DNA from: Monosporascus cannonballus
Lineage: Eukaryota > Ascomycota > Sordariomycetes > Xylariales
Assembly (NCBI GenBank): GCA_004154925.1
Contig: QJNS01000276.1
Location: 1 to 64,000, forward strand
DNA length: 64,000 nt
Reading direction: 5' to 3'
The position numbers and the translations under genes are program-made. Position 1 is the stretch's first letter, and each line of letters begins with the position of its first letter. Shown one piece after another: positions 11,413-24,100 of the stretch. The notes below the pieces were generated by a model that had not been told where the DNA came from, made no database searches, and worked only from the letters and a program-made list of their open reading frames with translations.

Positions 11413-12806
11413 TCACCGCTCGGTTAACCGGCGGATTTCCTGCAAGTACGTCCTTAGGGCCTCAGGTTTGACGAAAGGAGTGACTCCTATGAAAGAGTTA
11501 GATTATCAGAGCCGGGCGATCAACTGATGCAGCAGCACAAGGACTGTTGGCTTTTCGTGTGGCTTACCGTGACCAAGGTTACCTATCCAGCCTTTCTTCC
11601 CGCCTCCAAAACCTTGGACCATCTCCTGAACCGTCTCTGATATGGATTCATCCGAACCATACAACACGCCGGGATCCGCGTTACCCTGAAATACGATCGG
11701 ACGGTTGCCCCGAATCTTGACTGCTTCGGCAGGATCGATGAGCCAGTCGAGTCCGACGATATTGTATCCAAGATCGCATACGGAATCTAGCATCTGATTG
11801 GCCCCTTTAGGGAACACAATCATTGGTACGGGATCGAGTCCCAGCTCTTTCAACCTAATGGGCAGCTGCTTCGATATATGAGCTAGGTAAGGCTCACTGA
11901 ACTTCCTAAAAGTCGAGGGCGAAAGTTCACCGGCCCACGAGTCGAACACTTGTACCAGCTGAACAACTGTGAGTTCCCGCATGGAGCGAGCAAGACGTAA
12001 GGGCAATTACTCACCTGCGCGCCGGCCTTGACCTGTAATGCCAGATATTCGACGCAGACTTCAGCTATCTTCTGCAGCATAGCCTTGGAGGCTTCCGGGT
12101 AGCGATATATCCACTTCTTGCTCTCGACGAAGAACTTGGAGCCTCCCCCTTCGACCATGTAACAGAAGAGGGTCCAGGGAGCGCCGCAGAAGCCAATCAG
12201 GGGCACGCGACCCTTCAGCTTCTTCCTCGTCAGGGTGATGGCCCTGTAGACGTAGTCCAGCTCGGCAGCGACGTCGACGTCCCTGCGGAGGACCTTCTCG
12301 TACTGGCCGTCGTCGGGGGACTTCAGGGGGACCGGGAAGTGGGGGCCCTTCTTGTCGACCATCTCGACGATCATGCCCAGGGCCTGGGGCACGACGAGGA
12401 TGTCGGAGAAGATGATGGCGGCGTCTATCAGGCCGTCGTATCGGTCGATAGGCTGGAGGGTCAGGGTCGAGGCGACTTCGGGATCGCGACAGCATTCGAA
12501 GAAATCGCGGCTGCCCTTTGCTTCGTGATATTCTGGAAGGTATCGACCGGCTGTTACGGATTTGCGTGGTCAGCCGAGCTGTTAGTAGGCATGGGTAGTA
12601 AAGGTGGCATTTGGGCGGACCTTGCCGCATGATCCAGACGGGGACTCTCTCGACATCTTGACCTACACAATGCAGAAACGTATGTTAGTATATGCATATA
12701 TATCCAGCAAGGTAAGGAAAGGAACAAGACATCGATGCAACCGCTACGAACCCCATGCCGTTCTAATGATGAGATCATTCTTCAATGGCTCAAAGTCGTC
12801 GGCCAT
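11413..12806 (-). CDS. hem12: Uroporphyrinogen decarboxylase (haem synthesis)
   Basis: Cytosolic enzyme that removes four carboxyl groups from uroporphyrinogen III to give coproporphyrinogen III. Exons on the minus strand are 12806-12752, 12662-12621, 12550-12015, 11958-11568 and 11486-11413 (1098 nt, 365 aa, normal family length). Signature segments in order: [15 protein letters not shown] with the two substrate-binding arginines (R31, R35), [15 protein letters not shown] with the catalytic aspartate (D82), [56 protein letters not shown], and the NLGHG histidine motif followed by [17 protein letters not shown]. The last intron interrupts the codon after NLGH; reading through it would give a wrong C-terminus. 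The second intron begins GTCCGC, an unusual donor required by the conserved MRQ-AGRY junction. It is transcribed divergently from the gene at 13687. Confidence 0.96.
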
Positions 12807-13686
12807 GATATCGGAATTCGCGCGGTGTAGAAGCTGATGGTAGGGCGCCGCTGGGATCGGTTCGTTCTTCCGCCTCTGTGGTCTATGTGGTCTATGTTCA
12901 TGTTATAAACATAGTACTGTACTTAGTGTACGTGCAATTCAAGACGCCGGTACCCCGCCATGACAGTTTGGCTTGACAGAGGGGCAGTCAAGCTTGAACC
13001 CGCCACAAAGGGATCGTTAACTATACTAGATAGGTAGCTAATCGATAAAGAAGGGTCCGGGTCTTGTGGCGCTTAGTCGATCTTAGTTTAGCGGATCGGG
13101 CGCCGACCAATCACTGGGGAGATCCTGAGCTGTTTGTTGCCATTCAAAACGCTAAAATACTAAATAAAGAGCTGTGCGATTTGTGCCGCGACCGATGATT
13201 TACAGCTGCCTACGGCTGCCCGAAATCTACCACCGGTTCACTCCCAAGCGGGCAATTGCAGTGCTTGTAGCTACAATTATTTTTAGTTAGGAATTGACAG
13301 TTATGCCAGGTGTGAAGCAGCTGGAGGGTGGGATACACACAGCACTGATAGAAGGGGGGACACAGCACAAACAGCAAAGCTCTCTTACTTACTAAAGAAA
13401 AGTACAACGTCAACGTCCATATGAAACTCAAAGCTCCCCAGATTTGTGACAGCTTCCCACGTACTTCGCACCCTCATTCCTGCCGCCAGCCACTGATCTC
13501 AATGAGTTAGCTCTGGAGATAGTATCTCGCCCTGCTGGCTTAGCGGGACGGCGCATCCCGGCGCCGGTGATACGACCTCTCTCTCTGTCCGCCGATCCGA
13601 TGTCTCTTTCGCCGACTTCCCGATGCGGTCGAATGGTCCGTCGCTATGTCCGTCCGCAATGCGACGCCATCTGGATTCCGGATAGC
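12807..13686. other. Divergent promoter region
   Basis: About 880 bp between the haem gene (minus) and the helical-repeat gene (plus). No gene is seen. It must hold both promoters. A CTATGTGGTCTATGT direct repeat lies near 12881-12896. No transcription factor site is claimed. Confidence 0.5.
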
Positions 13687-15729
13687 ATGTTAACATCCGC
13701 ATTCGTGCGGTACTGTGCCATTTCCAGAATCAGTGTACGACATGGCTCATCTGTCCCGGGTCCCATGGAGGGCAGGCGGAGGTCGGGGAGGCGGCGGATG
13801 GGCGAGCTCACTTTCGGCCAAGCACAATCCGGCGCCCCATTCTGGGAAATAGGGAACGCTGTCGACTTGACGAGGTGGACATGGCGACCACCGACACGGA
13901 AAGATTCGCCTCTTCAAGGCAGCCAGGCCTGCGCCAGGCAGGAAGTCACTCTAAGCGGGAGTTTGTCGGCTTGGCTATCCAGTCCCAACCTAAACAACAT
14001 CCCTCAATTGCAACAGGAAGAAGCCCAAAACACGCGGGATGCGCCCCCAGAGAAGCTTGAACAGCGTGCTACCCTATCCACTCTAGCTCAGGACGCGCCG
14101 ACATTCACCTGGGACGCGCAGAGTGACCCTCGGGGCATCGTCGACCAAGGACTGGACCTCCTACTCCAGGGCGTGTCAGAGAGCTTGACGCTTTCGACGA
14201 CACCGAACTTCACTCGTTTCTGCATCGCCTTGACGCAAAGCCTGTCGAATGGCGGCTTTTCGGCCAAGGCAATTCTTGTCATATTGCAAGGTGTGAGAGA
14301 AGGATGGGCTCGTGCGCTTGGGTCTCTCGATGAGGATCAACAGAAAAGAATCGCGGATGACTTGAAGCTCCAGCTATTTGGCGCGATACTCGACGGCCTC
14401 TATGTCGGGACATCCAATGGCCACTATCCATTTGAGCATCGTCTGTGGAATGATATGTTACATGCCATTTCAGAACTTCAGCGCAACAATCTCCGTATAT
14501 TTGCAAGAGCGATTACTTGCATTCCGGCTTCAAACTTGAACAGCGTATCTTCCGGTATTCTTGCGAACCTGAGGACCTATTTTACGGCCATGGGAACGGG
14601 GACCCCAAAGGCGGCGACGCTGATACGGCAAGCTAACAAGCTCGCCAAGGCCCTGCAAAGCCTTGACTCAGTTCGCAACGCCGGTATTCTGGCTGCCGCT
14701 ACCGAGCAGGTGTCTCGCTATATAGGATCCCAGACAGTGGATTACGAACGGGCTCGCTTAAGCTGGTTACATGTCCTGGCCCGGATGCCAGGTGTCGGTC
14801 AAAAGTACCTTGCCCGGACCTGCACTGCTCTTGAGGCGGATAGGAATTCCAAACCGTTTACGGCGAAGCAAATATGCCGGCTTTTTCTAGCTCAGCTGCG
14901 CAGGCATGGAGGGACCGAGCCCAACCACCATCAATTCGCTACGCTCGGCCCTGCTTTTATTCACGACTCCCTACAAAAATCTGGCGAGCACGACTGCTAT
15001 GCGGTTTTGGCCGGCAAATTATGGATGACTGGCCGGTGGAGCCATATGAGAGGTCTCTGTCGATTCTTAGACAAGCTTGGCCGGAGACAGGATATCTTCC
15101 GACTTGTCCTAGGTTTCAACAAACTGATTAAAGACGATGCTTCACCCTTTGTCAAACTGGCCCTTGGTATGGGAGACCCGGGACTGGCTATCAGGATCGT
15201 AGCTCATTACGCCGAATGCAGGAAAAAGCCACGCAAGGCCTTCTGGGAGTCTGGCTTCGTGGAGGGGGCAGTGACGGAACTGCTCCGGACCTACTCCATA
15301 AAGACTCGAAAACTAACTGGCATTTTGGGCGTGTTCGCCAAGAAACGAATAAAAGTACGGCAAAGTCGAATATCAGGGATACCGACGATCACAAGTCAGC
15401 AGATATCGAGGATTAGTAGGTTTGTAGAACAATTAGCAGTAGCACCGCACCTCTCGAACAGGACGAGCCTTGCCCTGATCACGCGGTGTATCCATTATCT
15501 CCGCTACCACAATGCTAACTTACCGCCTCGAGTAATTCGAGGACTTATTCACAACGTTACAAGGGACTTGGCGGAAGGTAAACCTGGGAGGACTCGTCGT
15601 CTAGTATGGGCCTTGGAACGGGTCTACAGATCAGCAGGTTACGAAAGGATGATGGTAATCAAATCGCTCATAGAACGATGGAGGAGGCATAACTTCGCCC
15701 TGAGGCCTGAGTCTCCGAGGATACCGTGA
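13687..15729 (+). CDS. Probable mitochondrial helical-repeat (PPR-like) protein
   Basis: Single-exon frame coding for 680 aa from the ATG at 13687; an in-frame ATG at 13567 would add 40 residues. I prefer 13687 because it begins MLTSAFVRYCAISRISVRH, an acid-free, Arg/Ser-rich amphipathic start typical of a mitochondrial presequence. The rest is almost entirely helix-forming, rich in Leu/Ala/Arg, with alternating helix pairs such as LLLQGVSESLTLS, ARLSWLHVLARMPG and DIFRLVLGFNKLIK. A very basic C-terminus follows. This resembles degenerate pentatricopeptide-type proteins that act on mitochondrial RNA in filamentous ascomycetes, but no strict 35-residue repeat is obvious by eye. The reading frame is secure; the function is inference. 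No intron is needed. Confidence 0.75.
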   Translation: MLTSAFVRYCAISRISVRHGSSVPGPMEGRRRSGRRRMGELTFGQAQSGAPFWEIGNAVDLTRWTWRPPTRKDSPLQGSQACARQEVTLSGSLSAWLSSPNLNNIPQLQQEEAQNTRDAPPEKLEQRATLSTLAQDAPTFTWDAQSDPRGIVDQGLDLLLQGVSESLTLSTTPNFTRFCIALTQSLSNGGFSAKAILVILQGVREGWARALGSLDEDQQKRIADDLKLQLFGAILDGLYVGTSNGHYPFEHRLWNDMLHAISELQRNNLRIFARAITCIPASNLNSVSSGILANLRTYFTAMGTGTPKAATLIRQANKLAKALQSLDSVRNAGILAAATEQVSRYIGSQTVDYERARLSWLHVLARMPGVGQKYLARTCTALEADRNSKPFTAKQICRLFLAQLRRHGGTEPNHHQFATLGPAFIHDSLQKSGEHDCYAVLAGKLWMTGRWSHMRGLCRFLDKLGRRQDIFRLVLGFNKLIKDDASPFVKLALGMGDPGLAIRIVAHYAECRKKPRKAFWESGFVEGAVTELLRTYSIKTRKLTGILGVFAKKRIKVRQSRISGIPTITSQQISRISRFVEQLAVAPHLSNRTSLALITRCIHYLRYHNANLPPRVIRGLIHNVTRDLAEGKPGRTRRLVWALERVYRSAGYERMMVIKSLIERWRRHNFALRPESPRIP

Positions 15730-17174
15730 TTTCGCCTCGGTCGGGCCGTACAGGAGCAGGTAAACAAGCGCCTACCTGCTCTACGTGGTTAGTAACCGAC
15801 TGGCTCAGGACCGATGTACGATTCGATTTCTTCATGTACATTCTGCATTTGAGTCTGGAGGCCCGTGTACATAGACTACTTACGGTATCAGACAATAAAA
15901 AACTTGCTTGCGCTGCCAGGGGCGGAGCACTCGGGCTGCCCGACATGACCGCCTCGACTATAAACAAGCTCGCTAACGGTGGCGGCAGCAATGACGGTGA
16001 TTGGCGATCGCTTGCATTGCTTGCTGGAGACAGACAACCTTATGTCGTCCTCCGTTCCACGACGGTCGGATTTCTCAACTTGATTGTGCCCTTCGGTGTA
16101 GGCATCAGCCACTCAAATAAATTAGGTGTGACATAAGGTGCATTATCTCGATGCAGCTCATCTCTGACTATACCGTATTTACTTCTTTTTTCCTCTTTCT
16201 ATTCCGGGGGATCTGCCCCTCGCCCCTCCGCGCCACATCCTCGTCGCTCCTGCGGGCAGCCCTTCGGCCTTCTCCATCGTCCCGGTAAGGCGATCTAGGG
16301 GCGTCGTGGTTGTCTTGCCGTATACGCGACTCAATACATAGTTCTCGTTCTGGCGGCCAGGCAAGGTGGCCCAGAGGTACTGGGCATCAGGAGGCGACCT
16401 GCCGAAGTCTGCTCAGCGAAGAAGTATCTTAGCAGCAGCTATGGAACGGACACCGCCACCAGGTAATGAGTAGCGTTCCGCTCACTGGGTAAAACCCCGT
16501 GTAACCGAGGATTCGGTACCCTCCCACCGGCACCCAGCAGGGGTAGGCTACCGTCCTCACGCCCGCCGTGCTCGCCAGCCATGGTGGCCTCCCAAGCGTC
16601 CCAGAGAGCATGGGATGACCTTGACGACTTCGGCCCCTCCGGCCCCCTTTCGCAAACCTTTTTCGTTTTCTGTCTTGTGGCAGGAACAAGCCAAGGCTGC
16701 CATCGGCGTAAGCTGCTGGTCGGATAGAGGCCCGTTAAGAGCTAGTGCGTCTTCCCTGTAAGCGAGCGGATGAGACAAACTCGAATTATATATGAGCGGC
16801 CGGCCCTTGTCCGAAGCTTCCCCGGCAAAGTTCCGCTGCCCTCAACCACCCTAGACCCCACTGGTATTTTTGCGTCCGTATCACACCCTTCTAGCTTGAG
16901 CATTTCTTCGGAACTAGCCCCTCGGGTCGGCGAACAAGCTGTTCTGTCTTGACCCGGCCGTCTGCTTGGCTGGGTGGCCTGTCTGGTAGGGGAGCGAGCG
17001 GTCCCAGATAAACGTGCCTATGGGGACTCAGGAGGCCCCTAGGCAACAACAGCAACGTACGGAGTATGGTTTGTCCACAAATGATCGTGAGCTCCACGGA
17101 ACCCCCTTTACCCATTCGATAAACCCCATACATCCACCGAAATAATCTTATAACATAACTCCAGCCAGCCAGCC
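15730..17174. other. Intergenic, nothing recognised
   Basis: About 1.4 kb. Short open frames (up to 136 codons at 15726-16136) lack motifs and overlap the preceding gene's 3' flank, so I do not call them. The final part should include the promoter and leader of the Zn2Cys6 gene, which lies next to a repeated CCAGCCAGCCAGCC just before its ATG. Confidence 0.5.
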
Positions 17175-20100
17175 ATGGAGCGAGCGGACGCGGCGGCGGG
17201 CCCGGAACTAACTATAGGAGGCGGCAACAACAACCCGCCACGGGCGGGAGGGGGAGGAGCGCCGCAGGCTAACAAACCGGTCCGCCGGCGCAACCGCATG
17301 ATCCACTCGTGTCTCCCGTGCAGGCAGCGCAAGATCCGGTGCTCCAAGACGTCGCCGTCGTGCACCAACTGCGCCAAGGCCGACCGCGAGTGCCTGTACA
17401 TCGGCCCGCGGCTCGGCGAGGCCGGCCGGATGCGGCTGGCGGAGATCAAGGAGAAGCAGGGGACCCTCGAGCGGCAGCTGGAGCGGGACGTGGCCAGGTC
17501 GGGCGGCGGCACCGGCGGTGGTCTTCTTCCGGAACAGCAGCAGCGGGAGCAGCGCATCGCGGCAGACGAGATCGGGGACGGGTGCGACAGGGAGGACTTC
17601 GAGTCCACGCCGCTCGTCGCCCTCGACCTTACGTACGAGGACGATGCCGACGGCCTCGGCGACAAGATAGACCTGGGGATCCGGGTCGGCAAGATGCGCA
17701 TCACCGAGAGGATCGGCGGCCTGTCTCGACCGAGAATATCAGAGGAGGTAGGAGTCCCTCCCGCGAGCCGGCCTTGCTATGTCCCGGAGGGATGGAAATG
17801 GAATTTCTAACGGAGCATCCGGGTAGATATCCGCTACGATTTCGAGCCAGCGTCCTCCACTAGGACCGGCCACCCAGCAGGGAGGCCAGCCGTCCCCGGC
17901 ATTCGACAACATGTCCGACGGGGGCGTGTCGGACGTATCCCTGCCCGAATACCTTCAGCCGGGGGACCAGTATATCGTCCCCACCAGTGGGCTTGTCTTC
18001 GGCCAGATCAGCGACCAGCCGTCCTTCGTCCAGTTCCTACCCTACAGAGCGGCCGCGGATAGACTTATGGTGCAGTACTTCACCGCGGTGCACACCGTTG
18101 CTCCGTGTTCTCACCGGCCGTCGCTGGAGTCGACGTACGCCTCGTTCTGGGAAGAGATCGACGCGGGCTTCGAGCCCCGACCGTCGATGCAGGCGATAAT
18201 ATTCGCGGCTATGTTCAGTGGGATCGTGAGTATGGATGAGAATATCGTGCCTGGTGAGATGGGCGGCTTTCCTAAGAATAACTGGGTGAGTGCCTCCGAG
18301 CCCCCAGGTCACCCCCCCTTTTCCCCCATCTTGCTCTACTACTGGTGGGCGGCTCCCTCTTTGAGCCTATCGTCCTAGCCTCTTCTGGGGCACGGCCCCT
18401 GATTCCCCCCCTCCACGTCGTCAAGGGAATTTACTAATCTAGAGTCGAAAGCTATCGAGCCTTAAGATAGGCACCGAAACAGCATTGAGCAGGGCGAATT
18501 TTCTGCGCACTACGAAGATAGAGACAATGCAGGGGCTCATCATGTACATGGTGAGATACCAGGGGACACCACGACCCCCCTCCCCCTCAAATCTCCGCCG
18601 CGCTAACGAACAACCCCAAGCTAGCCTTGTGTCGGGCGGAGATATCGCGGGCGCACTCTGTGCTCGTTGGGGCCGCGGTGCGCATGGCGGAGTGCATGGG
18701 CCTGCACCGGGACGGCGAGGAGTACGGCCTCACGCCGCTCGAGACGCACGTCCGCCGCATCATGTGGCACCAGCTCTGCTTCCTCGACATTCGGACCTGC
18801 GAGGCCCAGGGCCCGAGGCCCGTCATCCGCCGCGAGGATTACGACACCAGGCTGCCGCTGAACTGCGACGAGGCGGAGCTCACGCAGCAGTCGGCGGCCG
18901 CCGGCCCGCCGGCGTCCACGGATCGCTGGACCACGAGTACCCTCCCCTTGATCCGGTTCGAGATCAACGAGATGATGCGCATTAGTGAGCGAGCCCCAAA
19001 GCAATTTCCATGACTTGCTTCCCATTTTACTCTACTACGAACTCCAGCGACTTCAGCGGGTCTCTAGTCATTAGGGGAAGAACAACCCCTCCCCCGTCCC
19101 CTTCGTTCACCATAGTAGAGAGAGAAATTAGGGGTTGCTAACTCCTGAACAACGCAGTATGGCTCGACCGGCGCAAACTCGAGACCCGCAAGACGACGCT
19201 CGCGGCGGTGCTCGCCAAGGTGGAGGACTTCCGGCGGCGGCTGTTGGCCAAGTACGACGGGCTGCTGGACGTGCGCGAGCCGGCGCAGTGGTACGCCAAG
19301 TGCGTCATGTACTTGCTGACGTACCGGCTGCACGTCATGGTCCTGCACCCGTACCACCTCAACGCGGGCGGTCCGCCGCTGCCGCCGCGGCTCAACCAGC
19401 TGCTGATCACGTCGGGCATCATGGTGCTCGAGCTCGCCGCGCGGCTCGAGACGAGCCCCGACTTCGCCGCCTGGGCCTGGTACCTCGGCACCTACTCGCA
19501 GTACCAGCCGGCGCTGCTGCTCGCCGCCGAGGTCTTCTATCGCCCGCGCACCTACGGCGTCGAGCGCATCTGGCCCTGCCTTGACTACGTCTTCGGCCTC
19601 GACCCCCGCCTGCCGCGCGACACCCGCGCCCTGCAGATCCTCGCCGAGGTCCAGGAGCGGACCGCCGTCTACATGCGCATGCGCCGCATGCGCCGCATGC
19701 GCGGCCCGCTGCACGTCTCGCGCTCCGTGCCCGCCCAGGACGCAATCGAGGGCATCAGGAAGGCTGCTGTCTCGCCGAATCCGCTACCTCAAAAACAACA
19801 GCAGCAGCAGCAACAACAACAAGGAGGCCAGCCGCCTCTTCACGTCTCGGCAGACGGGAACTCGAAGGCGGAGCCCGCATACGTAGTACCACCGCCGCCG
19901 CTGCATACACCCTCGACTGCAGGACCAGCCTTTCAACCACAGACAGTGTTCCCGGGTCTATCGGACGGCCAGGGACTGTGGAGTCTGCCACTGCGCCACG
20001 GGACCGCCAACGGCGGCGGCCCGCCCACCGGCATGGGCACCGCACAACCGACCGCTACCACCGGGACGGCAACCGTCGGCAGCATGGGCCAGGGCAACAG

Positions 20101-20371
20101 CGACGGCGACCCCAGCACCCACAGCACTATCGTGGATACGATCGATTGGGTACGTGGACACACACCCCCCATTCTCTTCCCCAACTCCCATCGTCACCGT
20201 CCCAAGCTCAACCAGGCCCAGACGATACTGTTGTTGTGCTGACGAGCTCTTTCTTTTTATGGTCTCCAGGATACGGTGAACTCGCTCTTCCCCGCGGATC
20301 CCCAGAACGGGGGTCTCAGCGTCCAGGGGTTCCACGACCTGAACCTCGGTGTTCCGGATTGGCGTGGGTGA
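17175..20371 (+). CDS. Zn(II)2Cys6 fungal transcription factor
   Basis: Nuclear DNA-binding regulator of about 848 aa with unknown targets. The exon model is 17175-17747, about 17878-18285, 18443-18550, 18621-18984, 19158-20149 and 20270-20371. The binuclear zinc cluster is complete: Cys at 46, 49, 56, 63, 66 and 73 in the C-x2-C-x6-C-x6-C-x2-C-x6-C pattern. It is preceded by a basic RRRNRM stretch and followed by a linker with LAEIKEKQGTLERQLERD (likely coiled coil). Exons 2-5 carry the fungal-specific transcription factor middle region, including VQYFTAVHTVAPCSHRPS, AVRMAECMGLHRDG and RRIMWHQLCFLDIRT, ending about ICPCLDYVFGLDP-like sequence (WPCLDYVFGLDP). A Gln9 tract (19796-19822) and a Gly/Thr-rich low-complexity region follow. 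The acceptor of intron 1 is ambiguous: 17878 or 17881, both in frame. I cannot assign an orthologue. Confidence 0.93.
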
Positions 20372-21173
20372 TGACCCTGGGCGGTGGATGATGGATGGTG
20401 CTTCTCGCTATGTATACCTCAACAGCTCAGACGCGTCCCGAACAATGCCCCTGTTTCGCATGCACGCAGACGCCACAAAGGTCCGAAGTAACTCACGAAC
20501 GTGTATTCTGTTTCCATCATGCAAACGGCCCAATAACAAGATATCTGCTCATATAGACCGGGGACCCCCTTGAGGGATATTCCCGAGAGTGCGGTCATAA
20601 GATGTCTCGGGTAGAATTAGAGGAAAGGGGGATCGGAGACAGTGGCTATAGACGGACGCCGAGGCCCCGCATGTGGTAGTTTGAAATGAAGATGATATTG
20701 ACAAAGGTGGCAATTAGGCCTATAGTATGTATACTACGCCGGACGAAACTAAACCCATCGGCCCGCCCGATCCCCCTTTTCATTGGTACATGGTACATAA
20801 GTGAAGTGAAGTGAAGTGACGCAACTGAAAGAAACTGTCTATTTAATCGTTTGCTCGTCATAACTAAAGAGAAACCGACATCATTATTCATCAAAGTCCC
20901 ACGCTCCCATTCGGGGAAGGTGGTAGTCATACATATCCAAAACTCGTCGTCGCATGGACTAGAAAACAGGAAACCAGTACTCCAGGTATCATTGAACCCA
21001 TCCGCTTATGAAAGAAGCGGAAATCACTATAAAAAAACAATCCGATCGTAAAAAGCCCCTCATGCATGTCCGACCCTTCCCATGCTGCCGGGAACCCCTT
21101 TCAATTGCGTCCGTATTACCTCTCCTTGAGCTCCGATAATCCGAGGAAGGTGGAAAACATTAAGGTGATATTT
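20372..21173. other. Convergent intergenic region
   Basis: About 800 bp between the 3' ends of the Zn2Cys6 gene (plus) and the leashin gene (minus). A fourfold GTGAA repeat lies at about 20800-20819. Otherwise nothing is recognised. It should contain both polyadenylation regions. Confidence 0.5.
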
Positions 21174-24100
21174 CTAGTAGCCCGTGCCACTAGGAGCATC
21201 CTGCATGCTCACACTGACAGAACTTTGTGCAAGGGCAGAGGGTGTCGTCCCTCTTGAGGATGGCGTCACCATCCGTGTCATCGAGCGCGGCGGCTTTGCT
21301 ACAAGGACCTGAGCAGGGCAGACCACGATTTCATCATCCCCGGCGCCGGTGTCTTCTCCCTTCTTAACAACCAGCGGGAAGAGGACTACACGGACAATCG
21401 CTCGTTGAGCCTCCAGCTCCTCGTTGGAAACGGAATCCCCAGACCGTTCGTTCATGAGGGATGCATTGAAGGTGACGGTCTGAACCAGATCTCCATTGGC
21501 ATCGTATTCCGGTTGGAGAGGAGGGAGCATCATGTACTCGGCACGCTGCGTGCGCATCTCGATGGAGAGATCGACTGCCTCACGCATGACGCGGCGAAGC
21601 TGTGACTGAATCTGATCCTCCAAGTTAGACGGAGGAGGGAGGATCATCGACAGCGTTTGTAGGATGGCTTGCACGACTGCTTCTGTGTCCTGGTTGCGTT
21701 GATCGCCAAAGAGCGGTCGTTTAGACAGCAGTGTCAGTGTCACAGCACGCCACTGGCGGACAGCTTGCAGCGGTCCGACCTCAGAAAGAAGCTTCTCGAG
21801 AGATTTAAGCTTCTGTCGGTGTTCTCGGTCCATACCAAATAAGTAGCGTGTGAAGACGAACTCCCAGATCATGCTCATCGTCATAGACATGAAAACGTCT
21901 CGTCGCCTCACACGATCACTGAGATAATCGTCGACATCGGACCCATCGAGAATGGTATTATCGAGTCGGTCGATGATCTTCTCGTCGTTGATCTCGCTTG
22001 TCAACCGACAAGCGCGCACATCAGAAAACTTGGAGAAACGGAGAACCCATTGTTGGACATGGGAGCATAGCTGCTGGCAGCGATGATCGAAATAATCTTC
22101 ATTCCTGATTCGTAGAAACTCGGCGTCCGGTGGCTTCGACGCGAGGATTTGTTTCTGCAGCTCCCTGACCAGGCTCTTCGAGGTTTCGAGCTGCTCACGA
22201 AGACGCTGGATCTCGATGTCTTTTTCTTGCAATGATTGAGAATATTGGCCTTGTGTGTCTCGGTGTTCTTCCAGTTCCCTGACCAACATTGCATGCTTTG
22301 ACTCGAGACGGCTATATTTGTCATTGTGTCGAAGAGCGAGGACATTGTTGGCGCTGTTCAACCCATCGTTGACCTCACGGAGGCGTGAGATCTCACTCTG
22401 GAGAGAAGAGACAGATGCCTTGAGGGCTTCGATATTAGCGTCGCGGTCGGCGATAACAGACGCGGCTCGTTGATTGAGGCTTTGCTCGGCTTGGGCTTTC
22501 GCATCGGAGAGCATGCGATTCTCTGCGAGCAATGCCTCAATTTTGGATTCGAGCTCCAAGACCTGCATGCTCTGTCGGCGGCGCAGGCTCTGAGGCCTTG
22601 TGGGCGACCTCGGAGAGCCAATGCGGCCCTCGCCGTAGCCATCCTGCAATCAGCGGTCAGTAATTGACTCATCCACTCCGCTAATTGATTTCATTGATCA
22701 ATTGGCTTAATATAGGGAAAAGAAGGAAAAAAAAACTATAAGCATACATATACGTCAGTCATGTCCTTGGCTCGGACACGGCCTTCGTTAGCAACGGGCG
22801 TTATATCTTGTGCAGCCCAACGGTCCTGAGGGTCGCTGATTTTGTCCTTGTCTTTGTCTTTGTCTTGGTCTCTGGATGTGAAAAGGTTGGACGAGGTGGT
22901 GGAGATGGGGTGGTTGGGGTGGCTGGTATTGTGGCTGTTACCGTGGCCTATGGAGCGTAGGTTACCGCTGATACGCCTGTGTCTGAGTGCGAGTGGCGGT
23001 GTGTTAGCGCCCGATGACCGGAAGGAATTCGTCCGATAATTAAGCGGCGGAGGGGTTGTCAATCGCGAGGTGCTAGTGTTCGTTGCAGAGGCCCTTCGTC
23101 GACCTTCTACCTGCGTAGTTTGCGGTTGGCTGGTGTTGTCTGATATGCTCCTCTGCCCGTGCGATCGCAGTGAAGGTCGTAGAGCTGCACCTCCGCCCTC
23201 CGTAAGACTCAGGTCTTGGTATTTCGATGATTGAGGCTTCTTTGGTTCCGGTGTATGCGTATTGTCATCTTCGCCAGGCTTCGGAGATTTCTCTTGGGAA
23301 TCTGTAGTATCGAGTTTTGGAGCGTCCCCGCCTAAAGGCGACTTTGCACTTCGCCTCTCGTGAGATTGAGGTGTACGAGGCCCTTTCACTTCGTCCTTCG
23401 AGCTTTCTCGTGATAGCCTGGCCTCATTGTTCACAAAGACAGCCTCCCGCTTTTGAGGCGTGCTTTCGGGCCAGTCTCGCATGTGTACGCCGCTGTCGCG
23501 TGAACCAGCGTCGCTTAAGTTAAAGCTCCGTCGAGCAAGGTGTGGTGAATCCATCACAAAATCACTATCCCTATCTATGTCCGCTGCCTCGAATGCGTTG
23601 TCAAGGGTCTGTGGAGTTTGGACCCTAGTTTCTTCAGCGTCTTCATGCGGCTCTTCGGCCACTGGGGGAAGGCTGGGGGTAGGTCCGCGACCGAAATCTG
23701 TAAAGCTGCGGACTTGTCGCGGCGTCATCGGTTGTTGCTTAGGACCCCTATAGTTTGATTCCTCCATCGGATTGAGAGACTTGCCGTCTTGATCTTGAAT
23801 TTGTTCCGATGTATCTAGTCCATCCAAGCATTTGATGATTTCTGTAGCCGGTTGTTCTGTGGATTCTGGCAACTCGTCTCGCGTTGCACGGGAAGCTGGT
23901 GAGCGACTTCCATACTGGTGCTGTTGCTGCAGCCTGCCGACGACGGGGCTCTCGATAATATGTTCTCTCCTAGCCATGCCTGTAAAATCTCCAGTCGTTT
24001 GCTCTTCCGAAAGTGCCCTTTCCCCTATTCTCACCTGTCCTAATGACGGGGACTCAGCCTGGTTCTCGGTTTCTGTTGGATTGCCGGCGGTAGTACTAGC

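Noticed and set aside
12061..12630. 189-codon minus-strand frame rich in Arg/Pro within the haem gene
   Set aside because: Same strand but wrong frame; the true frame gives an unbroken uroporphyrinogen decarboxylase.
19064..19714. 216-codon minus-strand frame over the Zn2Cys6 gene
   Set aside because: Antisense of a GC-biased exon; low-complexity Ala/Arg/Gly translation.
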